From Saussurea involucrata (Eukaryota; Streptophyta; Magnoliopsida; Asterales; Asteraceae), in assembly GCA_033807775.1 (NCBI GenBank), contig CM066327.1, positions 75,336,795 to 75,400,794 on the forward strand: a DNA stretch of 64,000 nucleotides, in the 5' to 3' direction. This document shows, one piece after another, positions 46,401-56,300 of the stretch. The translations under genes and the position numbers were made by a program. A model generated the notes under the pieces. The model made no database searches. It was not told where the DNA came from and saw only the letters and a program-made list of their open reading frames with translations. The first letter of the stretch is position 1; each line of letters opens with the position of its first letter.

Positions 46401-46790
46401 GAAACAGGAGTTCTCAGTGGTTGTTGAGTCCATGTTTATAACGTAAACATTTTCCAAACGATAACCGCTGAGAGCTATCTTCTCCTTTTTGTCAGAGACA
46501 AAGCAGGATTCCTTGGTGAAAATCACTTTGTTATCCATGTCGCAAAGCTGACTGATGCTCAGAAGATTATGCTTCAGCCCTTCAACATATGCGACTCTTC
46601 TGAAGGATGTTGTACCATTTGAAAGTACACCATACCCTCGGGTGTGTCCTTTTCCATTTCCACCGAAAGTCACAGAGGGACCCTTCTCTTCCTTGTATTC
46701 AGCGAGCAGGCTTTTCTTTCCAGTCATGTGTCTAGAGCATCCGCTATCGAGATACCAGATACCCTTCTTAACCTGCAATACAAAGGAAGA
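43500..46790 (-). pseudogene. pol: Element C pol, nearly intact, two stop codons
   Basis: One frame of about 1,097 codons follows the gag stop. The protease has WYLDSGCSRHM (near 46750); the integrase zinc region has HKRLSHLNF and CSACEKGK, with HMDLFGPV, RSDHGTEFKN and PQQNGVAERRNR as the catalytic Asp, Asp and Glu neighbourhoods. RT has MDVKSAFLNG and IYVDDIIFGST (near 44440), and RNase H has AYSDSDFAG, AEAEYVA and CDSTSAIAIA. It ends NFEG-TAA at 43500. Stops are TAA near 45500 (B has TCA) and TAG at about 44577 (Leu in B). With everything else whole they are recent, or assembly errors. An integrase and RT would be made only with read-through. Confidence 0.93.
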
Positions 46791-46793
46791 TTA
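46772..46793 (-). promoter_or_regulatory. Gag-pol junction of C
   Basis: The gag stop TAA is followed in the same frame by pol. Between them is a pyrimidine-rich TCTTCCTTTGTATTGCAG|GTT, which looks like a splice acceptor. B has the same with one change. A has TTGTCTTGCAG, and D has CTGCCTTGTAG at the same place. Either stop read-through or splicing could express pol. Confidence 0.5.
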
Positions 46794-49199
46794 GTTTTGC
46801 TTGGGTACCCACTTCACCATGTATACGCGTTTGTCAGTGGAAGTGGTTGGAATGGGTTCAGCAGTCTTCGCAGCATTTGAAGATTCAGCTTTGTCTTTCT
46901 TCAGTTTGGTCAATTTCTTGACCTCAGCGGTAGGAGTCACCTTGACCTGACTTGCAACTGGTTTGGTCTTCTTTGGTGCTATCTTCACCTTAGTTATCTT
47001 ATCAGCTTTGGTGGCTGTGGGACACTTACTTGCAATATGATCGGTAAGTCCACAGTGATAACATTTCCTATAACTAAAATTAGTTCTAGGACCACTTGTG
47101 TGCTGAGCTTTTAATTTGGAATTAGAAGTGCCAGCACCAAGTACACTATTGGTTTTTGAAATAGGACGAACATTCAGTTCTTCAGATTTCTTACCAAGGA
47201 TATCTACTCTGAGTCTAGGAGTAGGTCGCTGAACTGATCCAGAGGTCTGATTTCTAGAACCAGATGAATGAATCACTAAGGCTTTGGAAGCATTCAGCTT
47301 AGGTACTAAAGTACCCTTCTGAGGATTTTGATAAATTACAATTCCTTTACCTTTATCTTTAGAGACAGAGGTAGGTTTTGAATAAACCATTTTCTCCTTA
47401 CCTTTTGAGGAGGTAGGAGTTTCCTCAGGGATTGGTGTAATCGACGAGGAGTACTGAGATGAAGAAGTGTCAGCTACTGAGGATACGAACGTTCCAAATT
47501 TAAGCATTGAACGTTCAGTGGTTGGTATTGGAGTATCATATTTATAACCCAGACCACGTTTATCACTCAGAGGAATCTGAGCCTTAATTATCTCAGTGAT
47601 CTTTGTTGAAGAATTACACCATCCTTCAACAGTAGCTTGTTCAGCTTTTAATGCAGCGATAGCTTCCGCTCGTTCAAATTTGACTAGCTGATTTAAATGG
47701 ACTTGATCTTTAAAATCTTCTTCAAATTTAGAAAGCTTTTCTATTTGAAGGTGGCAATTTTTAAGCTTTTCAGCGAGATCAAGATTTTGGTTTTCAACCA
47801 CAGCTTTGCCGTTCATGGCTTCGTATAAACTTCTAGTCAGTAGTTCGATTTTACGGAGACTATCAGCTTCATCAATATTTACAATATTGGTAAAGAAGGA
47901 GGGTGATACCTGAATGGCAGATGTTGAAGTGGAGGGAATGTTTGAACTTTCTTCCTCTTCTTCAATCTTGGCCATGAGACATTGATTTGCTTCATCATCT
48001 TCAGAATCAGATGATGAGGCTTCTTCATCAGAAGCAGCCCAATCATAGTCAGCCATTAGGCCTTTTCCCTTCTTCTTAAAGCTTTTCAGCTTTGCATACT
48101 TCTCCTTCAGCTTTAAGTATTTGTCGTCTTTATTCCTTGGAACAAAGGATTTCTTTGTAAAGGCTGAAGGTCTCATGATTTTCTTTGACCTGCACTCGTT
48201 AGCGAAATGACCTGTCTTTTCGCAGTTAAAACAAGTAGCAGTAGCCTTATCAACAAAAGCTGATGACTTAGGCTTGTCAGCTATAGAAAGAGTTTTGTTC
48301 TTTCTAAACATTTTCTTCTTGGCGAATCTCCTGAACTTTTTAGTTAGGAGAGCCAAGGATTCATCATCTGAAGAATCAGAATCTGATGATCTTTCAGAGT
48401 TACTTTCTAACTCAGTGATAGTGACCACGGGTCGCTGAGTAGAAGGTTCCTCTGAGATTAAAGCAACAGGGGTGCTTTTGGAATCTTTTACAAGATTCTT
48501 CTTAAGATGGCTAGATTGCTCATGATTCAGCAATGTGCCATATAAGGTAGCAAGTGTCATTGATCTTAGATCTTTTGACAGCTTGAGACACATGGAATAA
48601 TTGTCCCAGCTTTCAGGTAAACATTCTAAAAACTTTGTCAGAACTTCAAAGTTAGAATATTCCTTACCAACCGTTTTAAGATCTATAATTAAGCAATTAA
48701 AACGTTGATGTACTTCAGAGAGAGTTTCATTCTTACCAGAGATGAAACTTTCGTATTGTCTTACCAGGTTGATCTTTCTTGAATCCTGGACTTCAGACGT
48801 TCCTTCATACTGAACACATATTGTGTCCCACATGGCTTTTGAGGATTTCAGGTTCATGACGGAATGGTAGACTTCGTCAGGAAGGGCCATGGATAGTATG
48901 GATCTGGCTTTTGTATCTATAGCCACTTTCTTCTTGTCTTCATCGGTCCAATGATGGATTTCCTTTGGAATCAGCCTTTCTGGAATAGCAGCTCTAGTTG
49001 CAGTGGCTGGAACGGCAGGATCAATCGTTACAGGGATGTGTGGACCGTTTTCAAGATAGTAAGGTATAGTAGGGTCTACACCTTCTAAGAAGAGTGTCAT
49101 CCTATTTTTCCATAAGTTGAAGTTGTCTCTGGAAAATCTAGGGGGTTTTGCAAGAGAACCATTGTCGATATAGTGAGTGTTTGTGTTTGAGTTGGCCAT
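46791..49199 (-). CDS. gag: Element C gag (802 residues)
   Basis: The ATG at 49199 (MANSNTNTHYIDNG) is 80 bp inside the 5' LTR. The N-terminal copia capsid region includes LWKNRMTLFLEG and MWDTICVQYEGTSEVQ. A CFNCEKTGHFANEC knuckle (near residue 320) precedes a Lys-rich and acidic region, a coiled-coil stretch (about 460-540) and a second knuckle CYHCGLTDHIASKC (near residue 715). The C-terminus is Lys-rich and ends MVKWVPKQN-TAA. Both CCHC sets are complete. It would form the virus-like particle and bind RNA. It is long for a copia gag, which fits Sireviruses. The frame has no break. Confidence 0.95.
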   Translation of the reverse strand: MANSNTNTHYIDNGSLAKPPRFSRDNFNLWKNRMTLFLEGVDPTIPYYLENGPHIPVTIDPAVPATATRAAIPERLIPKEIHHWTDEDKKKVAIDTKARSILSMALPDEVYHSVMNLKSSKAMWDTICVQYEGTSEVQDSRKINLVRQYESFISGKNETLSEVHQRFNCLIIDLKTVGKEYSNFEVLTKFLECLPESWDNYSMCLKLSKDLRSMTLATLYGTLLNHEQSSHLKKNLVKDSKSTPVALISEEPSTQRPVVTITELESNSERSSDSDSSDDESLALLTKKFRRFAKKKMFRKNKTLSIADKPKSSAFVDKATATCFNCEKTGHFANECRSKKIMRPSAFTKKSFVPRNKDDKYLKLKEKYAKLKSFKKKGKGLMADYDWAASDEEASSSDSEDDEANQCLMAKIEEEEESSNIPSTSTSAIQVSPSFFTNIVNIDEADSLRKIELLTRSLYEAMNGKAVVENQNLDLAEKLKNCHLQIEKLSKFEEDFKDQVHLNQLVKFERAEAIAALKAEQATVEGWCNSSTKITEIIKAQIPLSDKRGLGYKYDTPIPTTERSMLKFGTFVSSVADTSSSQYSSSITPIPEETPTSSKGKEKMVYSKPTSVSKDKGKGIVIYQNPQKGTLVPKLNASKALVIHSSGSRNQTSGSVQRPTPRLRVDILGKKSEELNVRPISKTNSVLGAGTSNSKLKAQHTSGPRTNFSYRKCYHCGLTDHIASKCPTATKADKITKVKIAPKKTKPVASQVKVTPTAEVKKLTKLKKDKAESSNAAKTAEPIPTTSTDKRVYMVKWVPKQN

Positions 49200-49265
49200 T
49201 TTCAGATAATAGCAAGGAAGAGAAATATCTTAGATTAGATCTTGTTTATGAGATTAAACAAATCT

Positions 49266-49277
49266 GCTCTGATACCA
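49266..49277 (-). promoter_or_regulatory. Primer binding site of element C
   Basis: TGGTATCAGAGC on the minus strand, two bases from the 5' LTR: the complement of initiator Met tRNA. Confidence 0.96.
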
Positions 49278-49279
49278 CT

Positions 49280-50249
49280 TGTTGGTCCCGAAAGGCTTAA
49301 ACAAGTTTGTAGAAGGGGGGGGGGGGGGGGGGTTGAATACAAACACACTATTTTACTTTTCTAAATTGTTTATTGATAAATCATTAACAATTTACAGCTT
49401 GTTGCGGAAACAAGATTAAGGATAAACCTAAATCTAAACAAGTTGGAACACTAAGGTTTTCTTGCACTAAGAAAGATAAGGAGATTACTAATAAAATCCT
49501 ATCTTGAGAGATTTGAACTTGTCCAGAGTTAGCAAGTTACTTCAAATGAAGTGAGTTCATCTCTTTATATACTGCATGCATTTAATGCAATTCTGTATAC
49601 ACTTTACACGTGTCATCAGCGGATTGGTTGCATGTCATTGACCTTTGTTGACAACCTTAGTAGCCGCATGAATGAACAGTGTAGTATCAGAGTGGTTGTA
49701 CGATTTCAGATTTTCGGAGGTTCTTTTCTGACATTTCGTACGGTGGCGTGCAAGGGAGGTTAAGACAAAAGTACTTTGTACGGAGGACTTCATGATCAGC
49801 TTTCGTTGATTCAGCGATTATCATTTACTATTCAGCAGATGATAAAGTTCAGCGATAGCTGAAGTCTTGTACTTGATACTTCACGTTGAGTGGACAAATC
49901 TGAGTCTTCGCTGATCCGCATCAGTTCATTAGGAGACTTGTCGCTGGTTCTTGAGCTTGATCTTCGACTTCAGCGTAGAACCTTTGTTGACGTGAATCTT
50001 GTCTTCAGGGATCATAAGTAAACAACTAACTTATCAGCGATCACCATAAGGACTGAACAGACTCAGCGATATGGTGAACAGTGTTCGCTGAATGTTTAAT
50101 CTAAAAGTGCGAGAGTTCCTATCAGCAGTACTGTAAGATCTTAGTACTTATCAGCGATAGTGAAACTCTGATACATATTGTTTACTTACAATTTTCACTA
50201 AGTATTTAAGATAGGGTCATTATCAAATCACTGAGGGTTTGGATCAACA
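49280..50249 (-). repeat. Element C 5' LTR (970 bp)
   Basis: Same as 37217-38187 except for an 18-base G run (49315-49332). Promoter sites on the minus strand are CACGTG (49607-49612), GCATTAAATGCATGC (49574-49588) and TATATAAA (49564-49571). Confidence 0.97.
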
Positions 50250-50481
50250 TTGTTCTTCACACATTCGTTTTTCCAGAATCCCTATCTTCAAAGGAAACTG
50301 GAAAACAAGATTTTTATTGGGTTTGAAATTTCGTTTTTTTTTAAAAACAAAAACCCTAATCTTCATTAAGACATTTTGTCTGAATGAAATGGACAAAATT
50401 CAAACCATCTTATTGGAAAATCTTTCCACATTAAGATTATTCTTATTTGTTAATCCTTTGGTTGAACTGATAATACAGAAA

Positions 50482-51610
50482 ATGGCATCTTCTGACATTC
50501 CCAAGAACACCAACGCTGAAAACACTTCTGCTGATGACACTGCTGAGGAAATGGAAATCCTCAAGGCTCCTCAGGTCAAGTTCTCTCTTGACAAGCTGGA
50601 TTGGACTAAGGTAAACAACCTCTATGCGCTTCTCGAGTTTCCTCCTCGAAAGCAAGTCACACATCTAGCTGATGCTGTGAACTTCCTAAAGAATTGCTGC
50701 ATCTCCACAGCCCTGACCATAACACCTCCTGCACATCAGCTTTTGCTCTCACAATTCTGGTACTCAGCCAGACACTCTCAGCTACCCTCAGCCAAAGACC
50801 CCTCCAAAACAATCGATTGCATCCTCTGCGATATCGAATATGGCACCATGAAGATTACCCCTGCCATCATTCGCAAAGCTCTCAGCCTTCCCATCGCCAC
50901 CAAGGAAAAACCCTTCGTTCCCCTCCCTGACCCCAAGAAAAACTCAGACAGGGAAGCCATCATTGCATTTTTCGATGCAACGGGCTATGTATGGGAAATC
51001 GGCAGAGACATGAAGCCCGAGAAGAAGCTGACGATTATCAAGAAATCGAATATGGCCAGCGAGATGAATTTCATCTTCACCCATTTGATCAGCTGCATGA
51101 CTGCCAAGGGCGGCTCCTCTGACCAAGCCGCCAAGCCTCAGCAAGCAATGGGATATGCTTTGCTGAAAGGTCTCAACATAGACTGGGCATCGATTATCTA
51201 TGATGACCTGGTTCTCAGAGTGGACACCGTCGCTGACAGACCTCCATGGGTTCCATATCCTCGGTTCATCGGCGCTATTTTCCAAAGAGGCCTGAAACAC
51301 AGCTACCCAGAAGAGGGTGACCTGAAACTCTCTCAGGTCGGCCCTAAAATACTCGACTTCAAACCAGTGGCAAATGAGGTACGACTTTCTACACTCTTGA
51401 CTCTTCTTAACCCTACTACTTCTTCTACTTCTGTAGCTCCTTCAGCGGACAAACCCACCGCTGATACCCTAGCTGCTACCTCCATTCCTCTTAAAAGGAA
51501 ACATTCTGACACCCAACTTGGTTCCAAAAGAACTAAGAAGACCAAGGAGCAACCCAAGAAATCTCCTGCTAAAAACTCCTCAGCTCCTCTTGTTGAGCTG
51601 AAGGAAAGTT
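50482..51610 (+). pseudogene. Element B env-like gene, N-terminal part, truncated
   Basis: The ATG at 50482 (MASSDIPKN) is preferred over the upstream in-frame start near 50239 because the match to C begins here. Shared text includes KAPQVKF, LLEFPPRKQV, QFWYSARHSQLPSAKDPSKT, LISCMTAKGGSSDQAAKP and GLNIDWASIIYDDL. The frame is open for about 376 codons and then runs into E's right LTR; the coiled coil and C-terminal domain are lost. The 5' part of its leader lies at 36465-37211, left of C. Confidence 0.88.
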
Positions 51611-51903
51611 CATTATATTGTATTATATTGTATTCAAGATTTATTGTAAAGGCCTTGTAAAGACAAAGTCATCTAATGTCAAACTAGCATTAGAGTTTAT
51701 TATGTTGTAATTAGGAGGTTTAAATAGGATTAGTTTAGCTTTGTTGTTAAGCTAGTTGATAGAAAGAGATCTTAATTGTAATATCTAGTGAGAGAAAGTT
51801 AGAGAGATTCTAGAGAGAGAAAGTGTTCAATTCTTATGTAAACTCAAGAATTCTCAAGATTAATGGATGACGTGTTGATTACCTAATAGAACTGGTGTTA
51901 ACA
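51611..51903 (+). repeat. Element E 3' LTR
   Basis: This matches 28066-28356 but lacks the first nine bases (TGTTAGAGC). Instead CATTATATTGTATTATATTG shows a short duplication at the join with B. It ends GTGTTAACA, followed by the target duplication ATAAG (51904-51908). Confidence 0.88.
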
Positions 51904-52248
51904 ATAAGAGTGTTCCACATATCTGTTACAGTGATAAGATCTATGATAGAGTGGTAGACATCATCTGGTAGTGACATTACAATGATAGTTCTGGTTTTGG
52001 TGTGAACTGCAACTAACTCTTATCATCTTCCTTCCATAGTGGAGTTTTAACGATTGGCCTTCCTAACCTAATAACTTTATCATTTTCATCTCTATCGTTG
52101 GGCAGAAAGCTAGTAGGGACATATGGACCATTTTAAGAACATTTAGTGTTTGATTTGTCAACTCCTTTAAGAAAGAATGCCATCCGATTTTTCCAAAGAA
52201 ATAAAGTGTATTTTTAAAAGCATATGGTTTAGATAGAGACTAGTGGTG
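51904..52248 (-). pseudogene. gag: Element G gag, N-terminal part
   Basis: On the minus strand: SLSKPYAF (near 52240), FFGKIGWHSFLKGVD, NGPYVPTSFLP, LWKEDDK, then DVYHSII-like and MWNTL, where E is inserted. Stops and frame changes are frequent. The frame rejoins that at 28060 if E and one ATAAG are removed. It has the same domain order as C gag but a clearly different family. Confidence 0.8.
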
Positions 52249-52636
52249 ATCATTTACGGGCTTGGGTCGGGCTTAACATTTGTTTCTTGTCCAACGTGTC
52301 TAATATAGCAACCCAATCTTGTTTTTACGGGCTTGAGAACTTATCCATACCCGTCCTATAAGCGGGTCAGGCTTGCTAACTAGCTAACGGGCCTAAAAAA
52401 TTTACACATAAAAATACTTATATAAAATTATCTACAATACATAATCTTTTTGCAACTAAAAAAACGTAAAATATACTAATGTACACAATGTAAGGAAAAG
52501 GTAAATTTCACAAAATATGGACTATGAACTTTTCCTCTCCAAAGATTATCACCCTTCCAAGTTCAGATTATTCAACAAGTTTTTTAACCACCTAATATTT
52601 CAAGTTCGAGATTCGAGACGTGTTATATAAGATAGC
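52249..52636. mobile_element. Possible hAT-type DNA transposon end
   Basis: It begins TAGTGGTGATCATTTACGGG and holds several subterminal ACGGGC/GGGTCGGGC words, a pattern known from plant hAT ends. A possible other end (ACCCAAACCACTACTA, about 53286-53301) lies beyond the solo LTR. No 8-bp target duplication was found and no transposase is present. Confidence 0.4.
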
Positions 52637-53242
52637 TGTTGGTTCCCAGATTTAACTTGTCTTACTTAGCAAACATAATAGATTAGCGGAAGCATAATGA
52701 AGTTTGCAAGTAAGTGATCGTATAACACAATAAGAGAGATAATAATATACGCAAACAAATAAGAGTTGAATAAATTTCTCGTATATTAATGATGAAGAAC
52801 ACCAAGAACACCGAAGTGTGTGTGTAATCTTCACAAATCTATCAGCTACAAAATAGTACAAGAAATAGTGGATTGTGGAATTACAGTGCAACTTTATGCG
52901 TGAATAATTCTTACAATTGTGTGCTCCAATACTCACTATATATATAGCCTGATAAAGGTGAAGGCAGTGTACTATCTAACCCTGGAGTGACACGTGTAAA
53001 GTGAAAGTTGGTCCTTTAGGGCTGACGTGGCCAGAGCAAACACTGCTTCAACACTTATGAGATTCTACGAGTCTTGAGCTCATCGGAGGGCATGGTCCTC
53101 AGAGCTTTGGTGATCTTATGCTGAGTTGGTCTCTTAAGTTAAGTCTTTGAAGTTCTCTTCCTTGGTTTTTTGAGTTATCTTTGAAGTCTTCTGTGTTGGT
53201 GTATTTTCAATACTTTTAAATCAAAGATACTTAGGGCTAACA
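52637..53242 (-). repeat. Solo LTR K (606 bp)
   Basis: TGTTGGTTCCC...GGGCTAACA, with the target duplication ATAGC at 52632-52636 and 53243-53247. No internal element sequence lies on either side. The edges resemble the LTR of element A. A TATATATA stretch lies at 52935-52946. Orientation is inferred from the A-like ends. Confidence 0.88.
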
Positions 53243-53327
53243 ATAGCACATATAGTATTTGGGAGGTGGTTGGTACTAAGTAGATGCAGTCCAACCCAAA
53301 CCACTACTAAACTTTTTAAATGAAATA

Positions 53328-56300
53328 TTAACTATACAAAAAATGATTATATAACGGGATGGGCGGTCCTTTTATGATTCTATCAATATTCATGAGTAAA
53401 TTTCTGAAATCTAACAGACAGTCTATTTCAATAAGGAAATTTCTAATGAGCTCGGTTGGGTAATTTAGGTGTCCCACACGTTTCTCTATGATATCTCTCA
53501 GAGCTGACAGAGACTCTGTTGCAGACTTGGCCATTTCGCTTCTTATGAAGGCCTTCTTCACATCTCTTTGTCTGACAATAAAGGCTTCAGGGTTACCTGT
53601 TGGGACGTGTTCAAATCCTTCCAGGCTCTCATTGGGTGCAACAACACTGAGCTTTTCAACTCCTAAGAGCAATCCTATCTGAAAGTCGGTCTGCGATATG
53701 AGATTAAGGTGTTCATCCATAGCCATCTCCATCTCCCTTAATGATGTTCCAAAAATTTTGTTCATTTCAACCTTTGCATTGCAGTGCCCGTGTAAGGTCT
53801 TTCTAAATTTACCATCTCTTCTTTCTACCTTTGCATTGAATCTGTAGAATTTACCATCTCTTCTTTCTACCAAGTATTCATGATAGACAACTTTATTATA
53901 AACTCATTTTCTGTGGTGAAATCTTTCGAATCCGACGATTGGTTCTTCAAAGTACACTTCATGCCTCTGAGTCGTCCTTTTCTGTTAAATCTTCTCATTT
54001 CATCTGAGAGCAAACTGCTGCATTTTGGGTTTAGTCTTGGGTTGATTGAACTGCATTTTGTTGGATTAGATCTCTATTGTTATAAAGGAATTTGTAAGTT
54101 TTCTCTATGGAGAATCCTTTGTGTGGTGCAGAGGATGAGCTTCTAGGACATTTCCTGGTGCTTAAGGAATGCTCTGAGGTATTTGTTGACTGGCCTCTGG
54201 AGCAACCTCTATAGGTCTTTCTGAATCCATTGGGTTTGTCTCTGGGGTTTGGACTTCAAAAACCTTTTCTTTTCTTTTCTCTTTCTTTTCTTTTCTCTTT
54301 CTTTTCTTTCTCTCTTTCAGCTTTTTTTCTCTTTCTTCTTGCTCTGACCATCTCAGTTGTTTCCCCAAATAAGCCCCTCATAACTACCTGAGGTCTTTCT
54401 AGAGATTCTGGTCGATCATCATCTTCTGAAGATCTGTCAGTGGCTTCATCAAGGTTTAAGGTGTTATGTGTTCTTCTGTTGTGAGTGGGGCTTCTGAAGT
54501 TCCATATAGATTGGGTGTTGTGGTATAATGGCAACTTCAGAGCAATGAGAGGACAAGATTACAATTGGGGTTGTTGGGTTAAGGATTTTGGCTTGGTCAT
54601 CAGCAGAGGACTGGGTTTGGGTCCTCTCTGGTTCAATGCGGATTGGGGTGTTGGTTGGGGAATCGGCTATAAAGGATGCCATGGTTTCTTGGTTCTGTTG
54701 GGTTGATGGACCGACTTTTGAGGTAGGCTGGAGAGGGGCTGCTCTGATGGGTTGAGCATTCTGAAGGGCATACTCCATCTTTTGATGATCAGAGGGATGA
54801 TTTGGGCTTTTATCATCATCATCATCTCCCTCTGTGTCATCAAACCTGCCCTTCTTCATGGCTTCTGTTGCATAAGAGATATCAGCAAATTTTAGCTTAA
54901 GAACTTTGGTGCTGCGTGGATCAATCTCTGGGGCTAAAGATGAAGATGTCTTGAGTTTGTATCTACGACTTTAAGAACATCTTCTACTACTGTTGCAGCT
55001 GACATAATCTCATCTACTTGATCATCCCAGTTGAGCTTGTGGAGGTCAAGGGAAGGTTTAACTAGCTTCTCTATTGCAGCGGCTTTGGTTACAAGTTTAG
55101 CATTAAGTGTAAGCATGCAGCTTAAAACATCCTTTCTGAAGGCAACAAGGTCACCGCTGGTGACCAATTGGTCATCTGGTCTGGTTGAGGTAGACGCTGG
55201 AGTCTGAACAGCAGGTGTTGGAGTTGGAGTAGACGTGGTCACAGGTCCAGGTGTATGCATAGCAGAAAAGGTTGCGGCTATACTTCTGGCAATCTCTTCA
55301 GAGATGGCCTTCATATTGTCTTCTGATAGAACCACAGAGTGAGTGGGAATAGGAAGATTTTCTTGCTCCCTCTGGTAAGAGGCCAGGTCATCTCTGAGAG
55401 CCTTGATTTCATCTTTCATGGTCTTTGACTCATCAGCCACCTTCTTTTCAAAGTCAGAGAACTTTTGTGCAGTCTCTGATAATTGGACTTTGAGATCCTT
55501 GAGTGCAACTTTGAGATCTGCATCAGAGGTTGAACGCGTTGGCATAGTGGTACCTGAAAGTGTAAGTTTATACTCATTCAAGGAGTTTCTGATCTCATCG
55601 CAGAAACCTTTAAACTCTACTTAAGTGATGGGGTCAGAGGAGGTGATCTTGTCTGCAACACCTGCATTCAAGTTTCTCTCGAGTTCAGAGAGGCCTTCAT
55701 TCAGAGCTGCGTTGATGTTGACTCTGGAAGGTCTTCCACCCGATCCTTGAAGTTCCCTCAGAGGAGAAACTTCTCGGGGTGTTCTGATCACATTTTCCTC
55801 TTCCTCTTCAGAACCAGAAGAAGGAAAATAAATGTGTTAGATTCTCTTGTTGTCCAGGAAAGTGAACCCTTGTGCAACTAATTCATTCCATTGCCCCTGA
55901 GTTGGGCAATCACTACGCGAGATTCTGAAGATCACAGTTCTAAAGTGTTGGTCTCCTAAAGGATGTGCCACAGAGGCATCATAATTTGGAATGTCAGAGG
56001 TACCCCAAGGCGAGTGGGTACGAATTTCAATATCCATGTCCAGTTGAGAGGACATGCATAGCTCATTGGTTTCCCTTGGTATGTGCACATCATAGGCTGT
56101 AAAAGGTGCCTCTGATTGGTTTGGCTGCTTTGGGTTCGAGGTGTGCACCTCTTCTTCCATATCCTTGGATGTTGGATCATCCTGGATAGATTGTGTGGTA
56201 GCACAAGGAGTTTGGCTTGGAGTCGAAAAATACACATGTGTGTTCTTTTGAACATCTTTTTTACGCTCACCATTCTCTCGGCTCCTATATGGTGAGAAGA

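Larger units (their letters stand above)
37217..50249 (-). mobile_element. Element C: near-intact young Sirevirus (13.0 kb)
   Basis: LTRs 37217-38187 (971 bp) and 49280-50249 (970 bp) look identical by eye except for one G in a homopolymer. The target duplication TTGTT lies at 37212-37216 and 50250-50254. The order in element direction is LTR, primer site, intact gag, pol with two stop codons, spacer with promoter-like sites, a two-part env-like gene, polypurine tract and LTR. It is the youngest insertion in the window and sits inside B, a relative of the same family. Confidence 0.96.
29800..51610 (+). mobile_element. Element B: Sirevirus, 3' end deleted, split by C
   Basis: The order is LTR (29800-30775), primer site, gag, pol, spacer with promoter-like sites, then (after element C) the N-terminal part of an env-like gene, cut at 51610 by E's right LTR. 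The bases left of the LTR are TACAC; the partner duplication was lost with the 3' end. It is the same family as C (protein text nearly the same) but has many stops and indels, so it is clearly older. C lies in the spacer between pol and the env-like gene at 37217-50249. Confidence 0.9.
28066..51903 (+). mobile_element. Element E: copia-type element containing F, B and C
   Basis: LTRs of about 291 bp lie at 28066-28356 and 51611-51903. The target duplication ATAAG lies at 28061-28065 and 51904-51908 and the primer site at 28359. Only E's leader (28357-29172) survives between its LTRs. The remainder is F, B and C, and the right LTR is fused directly to B's env-like gene. E's own gag and pol are absent, so they were deleted together with the 3' parts of B and F. 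The two LTRs differ at about a dozen positions by eye (about 4-5%). Confidence 0.85.

Noticed and set aside
37489..49763. Identical 70-codon frames in the two LTRs of C as a small gene
   Set aside because: They are identical only because the LTRs are; the frame is not kept in the LTRs of B, X or J and runs over promoter sites.
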